Assembly: GCF_039535235.1 (NCBI RefSeq)
Contig: NZ_BAAAWU010000001.1
Location: forward strand, 7,381,001-7,445,000
Source: Streptomyces roseoviridis
Lineage (GTDB): Bacteria > Actinomycetota > Actinomycetes > Streptomycetales > Streptomycetaceae
Length of the DNA stretch: 64,000 bases
Reading direction: 5' to 3'
Each line of letters begins with the position of its first letter. Positions within the stretch are counted from its first letter, which is position 1. A model generated the notes under the pieces. That model was not told where the DNA came from and made no database searches. It saw only the letters and a program-made list of their open reading frames with translations. Below are positions 15,920 through 24,992 of this stretch, piece by piece. A program made the translations under genes and the position numbers.

Positions 15920-18766
15920 TCAGGCCAGAGGCACCGCGTCGATCACGCGCTGCGGGACCGTCCACACCCCGGTGGCCGTGTCGGTCGGGCTCCGGCGGCC
16001 TTGGGTGACGAGCCAGACCGCCGGGGAGTCCGGGGACTTCAGCCGGGTGCCGTCGGCGAACTCCGTGGTCAGGGACTGCCAGACACGCTGGGGGACGACC
16101 TGCATGGGCACGTTCGCGTACCCGCTCGCCGTCAGCTCCTCCATGCTGTGGAACGGGACCTTCGCCCCGCCCACGACCGCCGCCTGGCTCAGGGAGCCGG
16201 CGTCCTTGATCCGCGTGCCGTCGGCGATCTTCGTGGTCATGCCGTCCCACACGCGGACGGGGATGACCAGGCGCGGCTTGGCGCCGTAACCGGCCTGCTG
16301 GAGTTCGTCCATGGAGTGGAAGTCGACTCTGGCGCCGCCGACCACCGCCGCTTCCGACGTGGCCCCGCTCTTGGCGATCCGGGTGCCGTCCGCGATCCTC
16401 GTGGTCATGCCGTCCCAGACCCGGACCGGGACGACCAGGCGCGGCTTGCCGCCGTAACCCGCCTCGTTGCGTTCGGCCTCGGTGTGGAAGTCGACTCTGG
16501 CGCCGCCGACCACCGCCGCTTCCGATGAGGCCCCGCTCTTGGCGATCCGGGTGCCGTCGGCGATCTTCGTGGTCATGGCGTCCCACACGCGGACGGGGAT
16601 GACCTCGCGCGCCTTGGTGCCGTACCCGGCGTCGTTGCGTTCGGCCTCGGTGTGGAAGTCCACCCTGGCGCCACCGACCACGGCCGCCTCCGACGACCAG
16701 CCGCTCTTCGCGATCCGGGTGCCGTCGGCGATCTTCGTGGTCATGGCGTCCCACACGCGAACGGGGATGACCTCGCGCGCCTTGGTGCCGTACCCGGCGT
16801 CGTTGCGCTCGGCCTCGCTGTGGAAGTCCACCCTGGCACCGCCGACCACGGCCGCCTCCGACGAGGCACCGCTCTTGGCGATGCGCGTCCCGTCGGCGAT
16901 CCTGGTCGGCAGGGCGTCCCACACCCGGTCGGGAATCGTCCACATCCGCTTCTCGCCGAACCCGCAGGCGATCAGCTCGTCCATCGACATGAACGGCACC
17001 TTCGCCCGGCCGACGATGCCGGCCTGCGAACTGCTGCTCGCCTTCTTCACGCGCGTGCCGTCCGCGATCCGGTCCGGGATGAGACTGAACGCCCGCCCCG
17101 GCAGCGGCCGGACCTTCGACGCCCAGTCCGTACCGAAGCCCGAGTCGACGACCTCCTGCGGGGAGGCGAAGTTGACCCGCGCGCCGCCGATGATCGCCGC
17201 GACCGGGGTGCTTCCGCCGGTGCCCTGGACCAGGATGCCGTCGTCGGGCACGTCGGCCCGGATCATGTTGAACGCGCGCGTCGGGACCGTACGGACCTTG
17301 CTCGCCCAGTCGGTGCCGAAGCCCGCGTCGATGACCTCCTGCGGGGAGGCGAAGTTGATCCGCGCGCCGCCGAGCATCATCGCCACCGGCGTCGGTACAC
17401 CGTTCGCGATGCCCTGGACCAGCGAGCCGTCCGGCGGGATGTCGGCGTGGAACTCGTTGAAAGCACGGCTGGGGATCGCGCGCACCTTCTCACGCCAGTT
17501 CGCTCCGTATCCGGTCTCGACGACTTCCTCGGGCGAGGCGAAGTTGATGCGCGATCCGGCCACGAACATGGCCACCGGCGTCGAGGAGCCGCCGCCCGTT
17601 CCCTGGACGAGGGTGCCGTCCGCCGGGACCGTGCCGAGGTTGTTGAACGAGTAGTCCGACACGATGACGACCTTGGAGGGCCAGTCCGCGCCGTGGCCGG
17701 TGTCGACGACCTCCTGCGGCGAGCCGAAGTTGATGCGTGCCCCGCCCACGACCTGCGCCACCGGCGTCCCGTTGCCGCCGTTCCAGCCCTGTACCAGGGT
17801 CCCGTCGGACGGCACCCGGTTCATGTGGTCGCGGGCGTCGACCGACCAGTCGGAAATCTTGGGCGGACGGCCGCAGTTCACGGGGGAGTTGCAGTGCGAC
17901 TGGTGCAGCGGCGCACCGCCCGCGAAGATGTACACGCGGCCGCGCTGGTCGATGGCCGACGAGCCGTTGCGCGGAACCTTCGGACCGGCGTCGATGACCG
18001 ACTGGTACGTGGGCCGGGGCGTGGAGTCGCAGATCCCACCGTCGCACGTGGCCTGCCAGACCGGCGCGCCGCCGACCATCTTGTAGATGCGCCGGGTGTC
18101 CGTCGTGTGCAGGAGCGTGCCGTCGGCCAGACCGTGGACCGACGTCACGGGCTGCGGCTGCGGCGGGGCGGGCGGGTTGGTCGGACCGGGCGCCGAGCCA
18201 CCGCCCCGTCCCGTGCCCTGCGTGACCTTCTTGAAGCCCTCGCTCTTGGGCAGGTTCACCCAGAGCGCGCTCTCGTGGCCCACGAAGTGTTCCATGCCGG
18301 CGTTGCATCCGGCCGGCAGCCACTGACGCGTCATGAAGACGCGCTCGGTGAAGATGCCGTAGGAGACGAAGGTGATCTCGTGCGAGGGGGACACGGTGTT
18401 GGTCTTCAGACCCACCGAACTCGTCCAGGACGCCTTCGCACCGATCTGGATCTCAAGGTTGACCTTGGCGACGACGTACTCGACCGACATGCCGGCCGTG
18501 AACTGGGTGCTCAGCTCCACCGTGTCGGACTTGGTGACGGTCACCTCGAGGTTGTCCCCGGGTGCCACCCTCCAAGGCCCGTCGGAGGCTTTGAAGTCCT
18601 CGTAGTGCTGGCTCACCTTCCACGCGGTCGGTCCGCAGGAGACCGGCAGCGGCAGAGGTGGTGGATCGGCGGCCCGCGCGACCTGGGGCGTCATCGCCAC
18701 CAGCCCGCCGGCGAGCAGGACGCCGGTCAGCGCGGTGAGCGCCGACCGCAGCCTGTGTCGGAACAT
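15920..18766 (-). CDS. secreted protein made of about 13 tandem ADGT repeats
   Basis: A 948-residue exported protein with a signal peptide (RSALTALTGVLLAGGLVAMTPQVARA). Residues 30-210 form a non-repeated domain with several Cys, followed by a Gly/Pro linker. Then come about 13 units of roughly 56-63 residues. The early type reads DGTLVQG..TPVA..VGGARINFASPQEVVD, the late type IADGTRIAKSG.SSEAAVVGGARVDFH and ends PVRVWDAMTT. Each unit looks like a short beta-blade, so a propeller-like or elongated adhesive fold is plausible. The ATG at 18766 has AGAAGG upstream; the much longer open frame above it is shadow. The last repeats are nearly identical, a sign of recent duplication. I recognise no enzyme domain. 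Confidence 0.8.
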   Translation of the reverse strand: MFRHRLRSALTALTGVLLAGGLVAMTPQVARAADPPPLPLPVSCGPTAWKVSQHYEDFKASDGPWRVAPGDNLEVTVTKSDTVELSTQFTAGMSVEYVVAKVNLEIQIGAKASWTSSVGLKTNTVSPSHEITFVSYGIFTERVFMTRQWLPAGCNAGMEHFVGHESALWVNLPKSEGFKKVTQGTGRGGGSAPGPTNPPAPPQPQPVTSVHGLADGTLLHTTDTRRIYKMVGGAPVWQATCDGGICDSTPRPTYQSVIDAGPKVPRNGSSAIDQRGRVYIFAGGAPLHQSHCNSPVNCGRPPKISDWSVDARDHMNRVPSDGTLVQGWNGGNGTPVAQVVGGARINFGSPQEVVDTGHGADWPSKVVIVSDYSFNNLGTVPADGTLVQGTGGGSSTPVAMFVAGSRINFASPEEVVETGYGANWREKVRAIPSRAFNEFHADIPPDGSLVQGIANGVPTPVAMMLGGARINFASPQEVIDAGFGTDWASKVRTVPTRAFNMIRADVPDDGILVQGTGGSTPVAAIIGGARVNFASPQEVVDSGFGTDWASKVRPLPGRAFSLIPDRIADGTRVKKASSSSQAGIVGRAKVPFMSMDELIACGFGEKRMWTIPDRVWDALPTRIADGTRIAKSGASSEAAVVGGARVDFHSEAERNDAGYGTKAREVIPVRVWDAMTTKIADGTRIAKSGWSSEAAVVGGARVDFHTEAERNDAGYGTKAREVIPVRVWDAMTTKIADGTRIAKSGASSEAAVVGGARVDFHTEAERNEAGYGGKPRLVVPVRVWDGMTTRIADGTRIAKSGATSEAAVVGGARVDFHSMDELQQAGYGAKPRLVIPVRVWDGMTTKIADGTRIKDAGSLSQAAVVGGAKVPFHSMEELTASGYANVPMQVVPQRVWQSLTTEFADGTRLKSPDSPAVWLVTQGRRSPTDTATGVWTVPQRVIDAVPLA
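16203..17042 (-). repeat. 168-bp tandem repeats inside the secreted protein gene
   Basis: The landmark ending in GTGCCGTC recurs at 16203, 16371, 16539, 16707, 16875 and 17043, exactly 168 bases (56 codons) apart. The central units differ at only a few bases. Confidence 0.9.
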
Positions 18767-19369
18767 CGTGCCTTCTCTCGGTGAGGGGCGGCCCGGTCTT
18801 CCGGCATGCGGGCCGGGCCCGGAAAGGATTGACTGACCGGTGGGAGGAGACGTGACGAGCGTCAGGCCGGACCCGGCCCGGCGCTGTTTCCGCGCGGTGT
18901 CGCATTTCCTTGAAGGCACGCCGCCGCTGTTGCGGTCTGGGCAGCACAGATCCCCATGTGAACGTTCCCCCCGTGGCGAGCCGCACCCGGTGGTCGTGCG
19001 GGCGCAGGCTCCTTGGCGCAGTACAGGTCGGAGGTTAGACGCACCCGCCGCCTGTCTGTCAATGCATGCGCCGGAACACCTCTGCCGGCCCGGCGCGCGG
19101 CCTTCCCGATAACGCCACAACCTGCCACGCAGTCCCCGAACGGGGCGCTCAAGGCACGTGCGGCAGTCGCGGCCGCCGGTCGCGAGCCGCCGGCTGAACG
19201 CACCGACCGCTCGCGCGCACGGTTGGGGGCGCCTTCGTGGCGTGACCGGAACTGCCGCGAACCATGTCCATGTTCTTCTGCCGTCGTCGCCGGGGATCTG
19301 TGGCCCGTCAGTTAATGTCTCCAGGGGGAACATCGCCGCGCGGTCATGCCCTGACGGCAGGGGGGAGTC
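18767..19369. other. 603-base divergent promoter region
   Basis: Separates the repeat-protein gene (minus) from the LysR gene (plus). The open frames present are shadow-like. No hairpin, RNA gene or clear operator stands out, although the length leaves room for several promoters and a long leader. Confidence 0.4.
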
Positions 19370-20314
19370 ATGGATCTGAACATGCTGCGGCAGTTCCTCG
19401 TCGTGGCGCGACTGGAGCATCTCAGCCGCGCCGCCGAGGAACTCCGCATCGCCCAGCCGTCGTTGAGCCGCACCATCGCCCGTCTGGAGAGCGAGCTCGG
19501 GACGCCGCTGTTCGACCGTGGCGGTCGGCTGCGACTGAACGACGCCGGGCGGCTGTTCCGCGGGCATGTCGAGCGTTCCCTCGGGGAGCTCGACGCCGGG
19601 CGGCGGGCCGTCGCCGGGGCGGCGGACCAGGGCTTCGGCACCGTGCGGCTGGCGTCGGAGACCTTCCTCACCCTCACCGGCCTGCTCGCCGCGTACAAGC
19701 GCGTGCATCCGGCCGCCGAGGTGGAACTCCACCAGATGGCGGCCGAGGACATGGCCAGCCGCCTGCGGGCCCAGGACGTCGACCTCTGTGTGGCCTCGCA
19801 GCCGGTGCCGGCCGAGGGCCTGGAGGCGGTTCAGCTGAACGACGAGGCGGTGTGGGTGGTCACCCCGCTCGACCACCCGTTGGCGGACCGCGCCTCGGTG
19901 CGCGTCGAAGAGCTGGCCGACCAGTCCTTCGTCACCGCGAGCAAAGGGCACTGGCAGCGGCGGCTGCTCGACCGGCTGTTCGCCGCGCGGGGGCTCACCC
20001 CGAAGGTCGTCTGTGAGAGCGACGAGTTGAGTGCCGTCGCCGACCTGATCAGCGCCGGACTGGGGATCGGCCTCGTACCGGAGATCGCCAGGCGCACCGC
20101 CGCCCGCCTCCCCTGCGTCTGGATCGCCGTCGACGACCCCGACTGCCGCCGCACGCTCACCCTGTACTGGGGCAGGGACAGCCATCTGTCGCCCGCCGCG
20201 CGGCTGATGCGCGAGGCGATCACCGGCTGGGACTTCGGCGCCGGCGCGCCGGGAGCGCGAGCTCTTCGAGAGCCGCCCACTCGTCCGGCCGGCGCCATGC
20301 CCGCGGAAGCATGA
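19370..20314 (+). CDS. LysR-family transcriptional regulator
   Basis: A 314-residue LysR regulator. The N-terminal winged helix-turn-helix is clear (MLRQFLVVARLEHLSRAAEE then IAQPSLSRTIARLESELGTPLF), followed by the periplasmic-binding-like effector domain with GLGIGLVPEIARR near residue 230. The ATG at 19370 has AGGGGGGAG upstream. The last 35 residues are Pro/Ala-rich and extend past the usual end of the family. It lies 91 bases upstream of, and in the same direction as, the allene-oxide-cyclase-like gene, and diverges from the repeat-protein gene; either could be its target. The effector is unknown. Confidence 0.9.
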   Translation: MDLNMLRQFLVVARLEHLSRAAEELRIAQPSLSRTIARLESELGTPLFDRGGRLRLNDAGRLFRGHVERSLGELDAGRRAVAGAADQGFGTVRLASETFLTLTGLLAAYKRVHPAAEVELHQMAAEDMASRLRAQDVDLCVASQPVPAEGLEAVQLNDEAVWVVTPLDHPLADRASVRVEELADQSFVTASKGHWQRRLLDRLFAARGLTPKVVCESDELSAVADLISAGLGIGLVPEIARRTAARLPCVWIAVDDPDCRRTLTLYWGRDSHLSPAARLMREAITGWDFGAGAPGARALREPPTRPAGAMPAEA

Positions 20315-20333
20315 CGCCATAGCGGAATTGATC

Positions 20334-20364
20334 TTGGACTCGGCCGGTGTGTCGCCCCTAGCGT
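20334..20364 (+). promoter_or_regulatory. candidate sigma-70-type promoter
   Basis: TTGGAC and TAGCGT are separated by 19 bases and lie about 40 bases upstream of the ATG at 20406. It would give the barrel-like gene its own transcript, separate from the LysR gene. Confidence 0.4.
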
Positions 20365-20405
20365 CGACGGTGTCCGAACGGCCCGTCACATGGGGAGGAC
20401 CAGCC

Positions 20406-20936
20406 ATGGTCACCGAAGGAAACCCGCGTCGCAAAGCCCCCGCCCGCCGCACCGCACTCACCCGGATCGCCGCCGTGTCGCTGGCCACCGCCTCGCTGGG
20501 CGTCCTCGCCGCCACCGGCGTCGAGGCCGTCGGCGCCGAGGCCGGCTCCCCGGCCCGGGCGAAGGTCGAGATCGTCGAGGCGCACCTCCGCACCGACCAG
20601 TGGCACGTCATCGACGCCGCCCCGAACGGGGTGAGCCTGGGCGACCAGGACGTCTACTCCGGCACCGCGTTCAAGGACGGCCGGGAGATCGGCAGCGGCG
20701 GCGGCTCCTGCCAGGTGATCCACGTGGACGGCGACGACGTCACCACGCAGTGCGTGCTCACCATGGAGCTCGAGCGCGGCTCCGTGACCCTGCAGGCGCT
20801 GTGGACGAAGGGACCGGAGCCGGTCGACATGGCCGTCACCGGCGGAACCGGCGCATACCGCAACGCCCGCGGCAGCGCCCGCTTCTGGGACATCAGCCTG
20901 CCGACCGAACGCATGCGGGCCGAGATCCTGCTCTGA
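20406..20936 (+). CDS. secreted allene-oxide-cyclase/dirigent-like barrel protein
   Basis: A 176-residue protein with a signal peptide (TRIAAVSLATASLGVLAATGVEA) and an eight-stranded barrel pattern of the allene oxide cyclase-like type: KVEIVEAHLRTDQWHVID, then DVYSGTAFKDGREIGSGGG and the family's late motif MAVTGGTGAYRNARGSARFWD. The ATG at 20406 has GGGGAGGA 7-8 bases upstream; the longer frame to 20328 has none. Bacterial members are small secreted proteins, and in some pathways barrel proteins of this kind act as cyclases, but no partner enzyme is visible. The LysR gene just upstream may regulate it. Confidence 0.75.
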   Translation: MVTEGNPRRKAPARRTALTRIAAVSLATASLGVLAATGVEAVGAEAGSPARAKVEIVEAHLRTDQWHVIDAAPNGVSLGDQDVYSGTAFKDGREIGSGGGSCQVIHVDGDDVTTQCVLTMELERGSVTLQALWTKGPEPVDMAVTGGTGAYRNARGSARFWDISLPTERMRAEILL

Positions 20937-21849
20937 TCCCTCGCAACCGGCACGGAGTCGAAGGGGTCGGCGTCGTCATCACAGCGCGGTCCGAGGGGCA
21001 GGGCCGCGCCGCTCTCGACCGGCATGCCCGCCCGGTGTGGAGCTGCCGATGCATGACGCCGGCGCATCCGATCCCGGCGAGACCGCGCACGGGTGCGCCG
21101 GCGCCACGTTCCCTCTGAGCGAGGCAATGGAGCGGCGTGCCGCTGCCGTGCATTCCGGGAGCGAGGCGACCGACGGCGGGCCCACCCTGACCTGTGCCTC
21201 ACCGGCGCCGCGCACCTGCCGGACGCCCCCGTCCGCACGTCACAGGCCACCCTGGGCGGCCCCGACCCAGAGCCCAGCCCGCCTCCCGGCCTCCGATCGC
21301 CCGCCGCCCACCCACCCCCACGGCCGCGACCCCGCCCGGTCGGCACGGCCCGCCTGCATCACCGCGCCCCAGCCGGATCACGGCGAGCTCCCGCATCACC
21401 GCGCCCCAGCCGGATCACGGCGAGCTCCCGCATCACCGCGCCCCAGCCGGATCACGGCGAACTCAGGCACCATAATTTCCTCCCTCGTCCCGCCTCGAAG
21501 ATCGATTACGGCGCAGCCGTCGACCAAGGATTCCTCGCGCTTTTCCGTGAGCCGGACGCACGCAAGTGCGCATTCCAGGACGGCAGTCGACGCGATGGCC
21601 GGATGGAATTCGTCCGGACGCGAACCGTCAAGCCATCACTGCACGTCAATCCGCAGAAGAGGGCTGGAAACCGTGCCGCTGCAGTCCGCCGCACGTGTCT
21701 CGAAACACCCGCGCACACCGAAAACGGCATCGCTCATACCCCGGACGCGCGGGACTATGAACGACCGCTCGGGCCATTTCCGCACAAGCGCAGGTGGAGC
21801 ACACGCGCAATTTTGCGGAAGGGCTTTGCCGAATGGCTTGTGAGTGCCG
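20937..21849. other. intergenic region upstream of the lasso cluster
   Basis: About 900 bases with no credible gene; all open frames look like shadows. It holds the 37-bp tandem repeat at 21356 and, from about 21470, a stretch noticeably richer in A/T than its surroundings, leading to the lasso promoter candidate. Confidence 0.5.
21356..21464. repeat. 37-bp tandem repeat, about three copies
   Basis: Units starting GCATCACCGCGCCCCAGCC begin at 21356, 21393 and 21430. The first two are identical; the third changes near its end (GCGAACTC for GCGAGCTC). The period is not a multiple of three, so it is not a coding repeat. Confidence 0.9.
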
Positions 21850-21878
21850 TTGCCGGAGGAAATGCACGCACCTAGCTT
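21850..21878 (+). promoter_or_regulatory. candidate promoter of the lasso peptide operon
   Basis: TTGCCG (21850) and TAGCTT (21873) are separated by 17 bases and lie about 100 bases upstream of the precursor start. Confidence 0.4.
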
Positions 21879-21980
21879 TGTGCACTGCGTCGGCGCGCCC
21901 CGCTCGACAGGGCGCAGGGGCGCCGGCACCTGCACGAGAACGGAACCAGTCCTGTTCATCCCACGACGAAAGGTATGACG

Positions 21981-22088
21981 ATGGCCTACGAGCGTCCCAC
22001 TCTCACCAAGGTCGGCGACTTCCAGAAGGTCACCGGACTGGCCGGCCAGGGCAGCCCCGACCTGCTGGGCGGCCACAGCCTGCTCTGA
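21981..22088 (+). CDS. lasso peptide precursor
   Basis: A 35-residue precursor too short for automatic gene finding. The leader contains the YxxPxLxxxGxxxxxT motif (Y3, P6, L8, G12, T18) recognised by actinobacterial RRE proteins. With the conserved Thr at position -2, cleavage after G19 gives the core LAGQGSPDLLGGHSLL (16 residues). Asp8 can close an eight-residue macrolactam with the amine of Leu1, leaving an eight-residue tail, a class II lasso without Cys. The ATG at 21981 has AAAGG 7-8 bases upstream; an ATG two codons earlier overlaps that site. From memory, unverified, this core equals the reported lasso peptide lagmysin. All processing genes follow downstream. Confidence 0.9.
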   Translation: MAYERPTLTKVGDFQKVTGLAGQGSPDLLGGHSLL

Positions 22089-22235
22089 TCCGGCACGCCC
22101 CTCGGCCCCGGGCGATCCGAACTCCGACGGTACGTCCCGGGGCACGTCGGGACCGCTGCGCGGGCGGCGTATGCGCCGCCCGCGCTCGTCCCCCGTACCG
22201 CTGCTGAGACCGCATCGACCAAGAGAGGCCTGTGC

Positions 22236-24107
22236 ATGGCGACGGGTACGTCACTACCCACGGGGGCGAGTTGGTTCGTGGTCCTTCCCGACACCGACGC
22301 CGTCGCGGCCCTGGCCGCACCGGTGCGCGCGCGTGCCGCACAGCAGATCAAGCACGCCTCGGGCCGGCCCTGGCTGCTGGGCTGCTGGCCGCAGGACAGC
22401 GCCACGACGGCGGTCTGCGGACGGACCCGGTTGTGCGTGCTGGGACAGCACGCGGTGACCGAGCGGGAGGCGGCTCGCGCCGCCGGCGCCGAATCCCCCG
22501 GGGCGGCCGAGCGACTCGCCCGCACCTGGCCCGGCAGTCACCATCTGCTCGCCAGCTTCGACGGCGACGTCCTGGCCCTCGGCACCGTCACCGGCGTGCG
22601 CAGCCTCTTCGTGGCGCAGGCCCCCGGCGCGGACGGCGCGTGTGTCGCCGCCGACCGCGCCGACGTCCTGGCCGACCTGGTCGACGCGCAGCTGGACGAG
22701 GGACGGCTGGCCGTACAGCTCCTCAGCCCCGGCATCCTGCACCCCCTGACGGCACAGACGGTGTGGCGCGGCGTCGACGTGGTGCCCGGCGACCACCGCC
22801 TGACGCTCGACCGCGACGGGCACGCCCGTACGAGTCGGCACTGGTCGCCGCCGCCGGCCGAGCTGTCGCTCGCCGAAGGCGCCCGGCTGGTCCGCGACCG
22901 GCTGGCCGATGCGGTCGCCGTACGCGTCGCGGGCGCCGGACCGGTCACCGCCGACCTCGGGGGGGTCGACTCCACCGCGGTGGTCTGCACCGCGGTCCGC
23001 CAGGGAACGAAGATCGTCGCCTACACGGCCGCCGTCCACGACGTCCTCGGCGACGACGTCACCTACGCACGGCGCACGGCGGAGGCGCTCGACCCGCTGG
23101 AACACCACGTGCTGCCGGCGACCGCCGTCCCCCTGACCTTCGACGGCGTGCACGAACTCGCCGACCCGCTCGACACCCCGTCGTTGTACTCCGTCAACCG
23201 CCACCGGCGCATGTACATCATCGAGCGGGCAGCAGAGCGAGGCTCCGCGCTGCACCTGAGCGGGATGGGCGGCGACGAACTCTTCAGCGGCGCCAGCGCC
23301 CACGTGCACGGCCTGCTGCGCCGGCATCCCCGTACGGGCTGGCGGCACACCCGAGGCTTCGTCACGAGGCACCGGTGGTCCCGCCGGACGGCATGGCGCC
23401 AGTTGCTCGACGGCCGCTCCTACGGGGCCTGGCTGGACCAGGTGGCCCGCGACCTCACGCTGCCCCAACCACCGATGTCGGTGCCCCTCTTCACATGGGG
23501 AACCCCGCCACGGCTGCCCCCCTGGGCCACCGGCCGGGCCGTCGAGGCCGCGCGGGACCTCATCCGGACGCAGGCCCCGCAGGCGGAGCCGCTCGGCAAC
23601 GGACACGGCGTGCACCGCGAGCTGGCCACCATGCGCACCCTCGCCCGCTTCGCACGGCACGTACAGCAGATGTCCGAGCCCCTGGGCATCACCTTCGCCT
23701 CCCCTTACTACGACGACCTGCTGGTCGAGGCGGCGCTCGCCGTCCGGCCCCAGGAGCGTGTGACCCCCTGGCGGTACAAGCCACTGATCGAGGAGGCCAT
23801 GCGCGGCGTCGTCCCCGAAGCCAGCCGCCGACGCACCACCAAGGCCCACGCGGCCTTCGAGGAGGAGACCGGGCTGCGCAGGCACCGCTCCTCGCTGCTC
23901 GCCCTGTTCAACGACGCCCGTCTGCACGGCCTGGGCCTCATCGACGCCGAGGCGGTGCGTGCGTGGTGCCGCCGGCCACTCGCCGCCGACCTGGAGAGCG
24001 CACTGCTGCACGCCACCGTCGGCTGCGAGGTCTGGCTGCGTTCCCGGGAGAACTCCGCCGGCCGAAGGGGCCGGCCCCGAACCGACACAGGAGGCATCTC
24101 CGCATGA
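22236..24107 (+). CDS. lasso peptide macrolactam synthetase (AsnB-like, C protein)
   Basis: ATP-dependent cyclase that adenylates the ring Asp and closes the lactam. The 623-residue protein has the asparagine-synthetase layout: an N-terminal glutaminase-like domain that lacks the catalytic Cys2 (MATGTS), as in other lasso cyclases, and a C-terminal synthetase domain with LHLSGMGGDELFSG and, later, FASPYYDDLLVEAAL. The ATP-pyrophosphatase loop is unusual: it reads ADLGGVDSTAVV, whereas the family norm is SGGxDS, so the Ser appears to be lost. The ATG at 22236 has GAGAGG upstream. The stop overlaps the next start (ATGA). About 147 bases separate it from the precursor. Confidence 0.9.
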   Translation: MATGTSLPTGASWFVVLPDTDAVAALAAPVRARAAQQIKHASGRPWLLGCWPQDSATTAVCGRTRLCVLGQHAVTEREAARAAGAESPGAAERLARTWPGSHHLLASFDGDVLALGTVTGVRSLFVAQAPGADGACVAADRADVLADLVDAQLDEGRLAVQLLSPGILHPLTAQTVWRGVDVVPGDHRLTLDRDGHARTSRHWSPPPAELSLAEGARLVRDRLADAVAVRVAGAGPVTADLGGVDSTAVVCTAVRQGTKIVAYTAAVHDVLGDDVTYARRTAEALDPLEHHVLPATAVPLTFDGVHELADPLDTPSLYSVNRHRRMYIIERAAERGSALHLSGMGGDELFSGASAHVHGLLRRHPRTGWRHTRGFVTRHRWSRRTAWRQLLDGRSYGAWLDQVARDLTLPQPPMSVPLFTWGTPPRLPPWATGRAVEAARDLIRTQAPQAEPLGNGHGVHRELATMRTLARFARHVQQMSEPLGITFASPYYDDLLVEAALAVRPQERVTPWRYKPLIEEAMRGVVPEASRRRTTKAHAAFEEETGLRRHRSSLLALFNDARLHGLGLIDAEAVRAWCRRPLAADLESALLHATVGCEVWLRSRENSAGRRGRPRTDTGGISA

Positions 24108-24361
24108 CGATGACCCTGCGCCCCGGCGTGGTGACGGCCGACACCGAATACGGGATGGCCCTGCTCGACCAGAACAGCGGCGAGTACTACACCCTGAACC
24201 CCACTGCCGCCGTCATCGTGCGCGCCCTGCTCGACGGCACCACCACCGACCAGGCGGTGAGCGCGCTCACCGGCCAGTACGACGTGAGCGCCGAGCAGGT
24301 CGAGGAGGACATCGCCCGCATCCTGCAGGAGCTGCGCGACGCCCGCCTGCTGGCCGGGTGA
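24104..24361 (+). CDS. PqqD-like RiPP recognition element (lasso B1)
   Basis: An 85-residue winged-helix PqqD-type protein that binds the precursor leader and delivers it to the peptidase and cyclase. It shows the family pattern YGMALLDQNSGEYYTLNP then AAVIVRALLDGTTTDQAVSA and a C-terminal helix with EEDIARILQELRDARLL. The ATG at 24104 overlaps the cyclase stop codon, so translation is coupled. In other lasso clusters this protein and the peptidase act as a pair, and here the peptidase follows after about 210 bases. Confidence 0.9.
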   Translation: MTMTLRPGVVTADTEYGMALLDQNSGEYYTLNPTAAVIVRALLDGTTTDQAVSALTGQYDVSAEQVEEDIARILQELRDARLLAG

Positions 24362-24569
24362 GTCCTGACGCGCCCCCGGCACTCGCCGCGTCGCCGTCAG
24401 GCACGGCTCGTCGTTCTGGTGGGTGCTGCGGGGGCCAGGTATCTGCCGGCACTCGCTTCGTCGCCGGCAGGCGCCGCCCGCCGTTCCGGTGAGTGCCGCC
24501 CGGCCGGTTTCCGCCCGCGTCCGCCATCGTGGCCGGCCCGCATCCGTCTCGTGTCCGAAGGGGAGAGCA

Positions 24570-24986
24570 GTGTCCACATCGCAGGTCGTCCCGTACGACC
24601 CCCGGTCGGTTCCGCTCGGCCGGCGGCTGGTGACCCGGCTGGTCGTCGTCTGCGCCCATGTCCTCGCACGCCGGTCCCCGGCCGGTATCCGCGACGTACT
24701 GCGGCGGCTGCGCAAGGGCGCCCGGCCGGCGACGCTCGCCGAGGCCGCCCGTGCCCGCGAGACGGTCCTGGCCGTCAGTCTCGCCGCCGGAGGGCAACAG
24801 GGCTGTCTCGCCCGGTCACTGGCCACCGTGCTGCTGTGCCGCCTGCGCGGCCAGTGGCCGACCTGGTGCGTCGGCGTGCGGACCCAGCCCCCGTTCGCCG
24901 CGCACGCCTGGGTGGAGGCCGAAGGGGTCCTCGTCGGCGAAGGAGCCCCGGCCGACTACTTCCAGCGGTTCTTCACGGTGGACTGA
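24570..24986 (+). CDS. lasso leader peptidase (transglutaminase-like, B2)
   Basis: Cysteine protease that removes the leader after G19. The 138-residue protein has the family core: Cys79 in GCLARS, His112 in AHAWVEAEG, followed by a Gly-rich strand and a C-terminal FQRFFTVD. A helical N-terminal part (residues 15-70) precedes it. The GTG at 24570 is the likely start, with AAGGGGAG 4 bases upstream; the longer frame to 24423 is Arg-rich shadow. The stop is 6 bases before the exporter start. The catalytic Asp cannot be placed with confidence. Confidence 0.88.
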   Translation: MSTSQVVPYDPRSVPLGRRLVTRLVVVCAHVLARRSPAGIRDVLRRLRKGARPATLAEAARARETVLAVSLAAGGQQGCLARSLATVLLCRLRGQWPTWCVGVRTQPPFAAHAWVEAEGVLVGEGAPADYFQRFFTVD

Positions 24987-24992
24987 GCCCAG

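Noticed and set aside
18767..20611. Extension of the repeat-protein frame by more than 600 codons upstream
   Set aside because: The extension runs antisense through the LysR gene and lacks a ribosome-binding site; the signal peptide at 18766 marks the true start.
21356..21464. Possible CRISPR array
   Set aside because: The 37-base units are contiguous, without variable spacers, and no cas genes are present.
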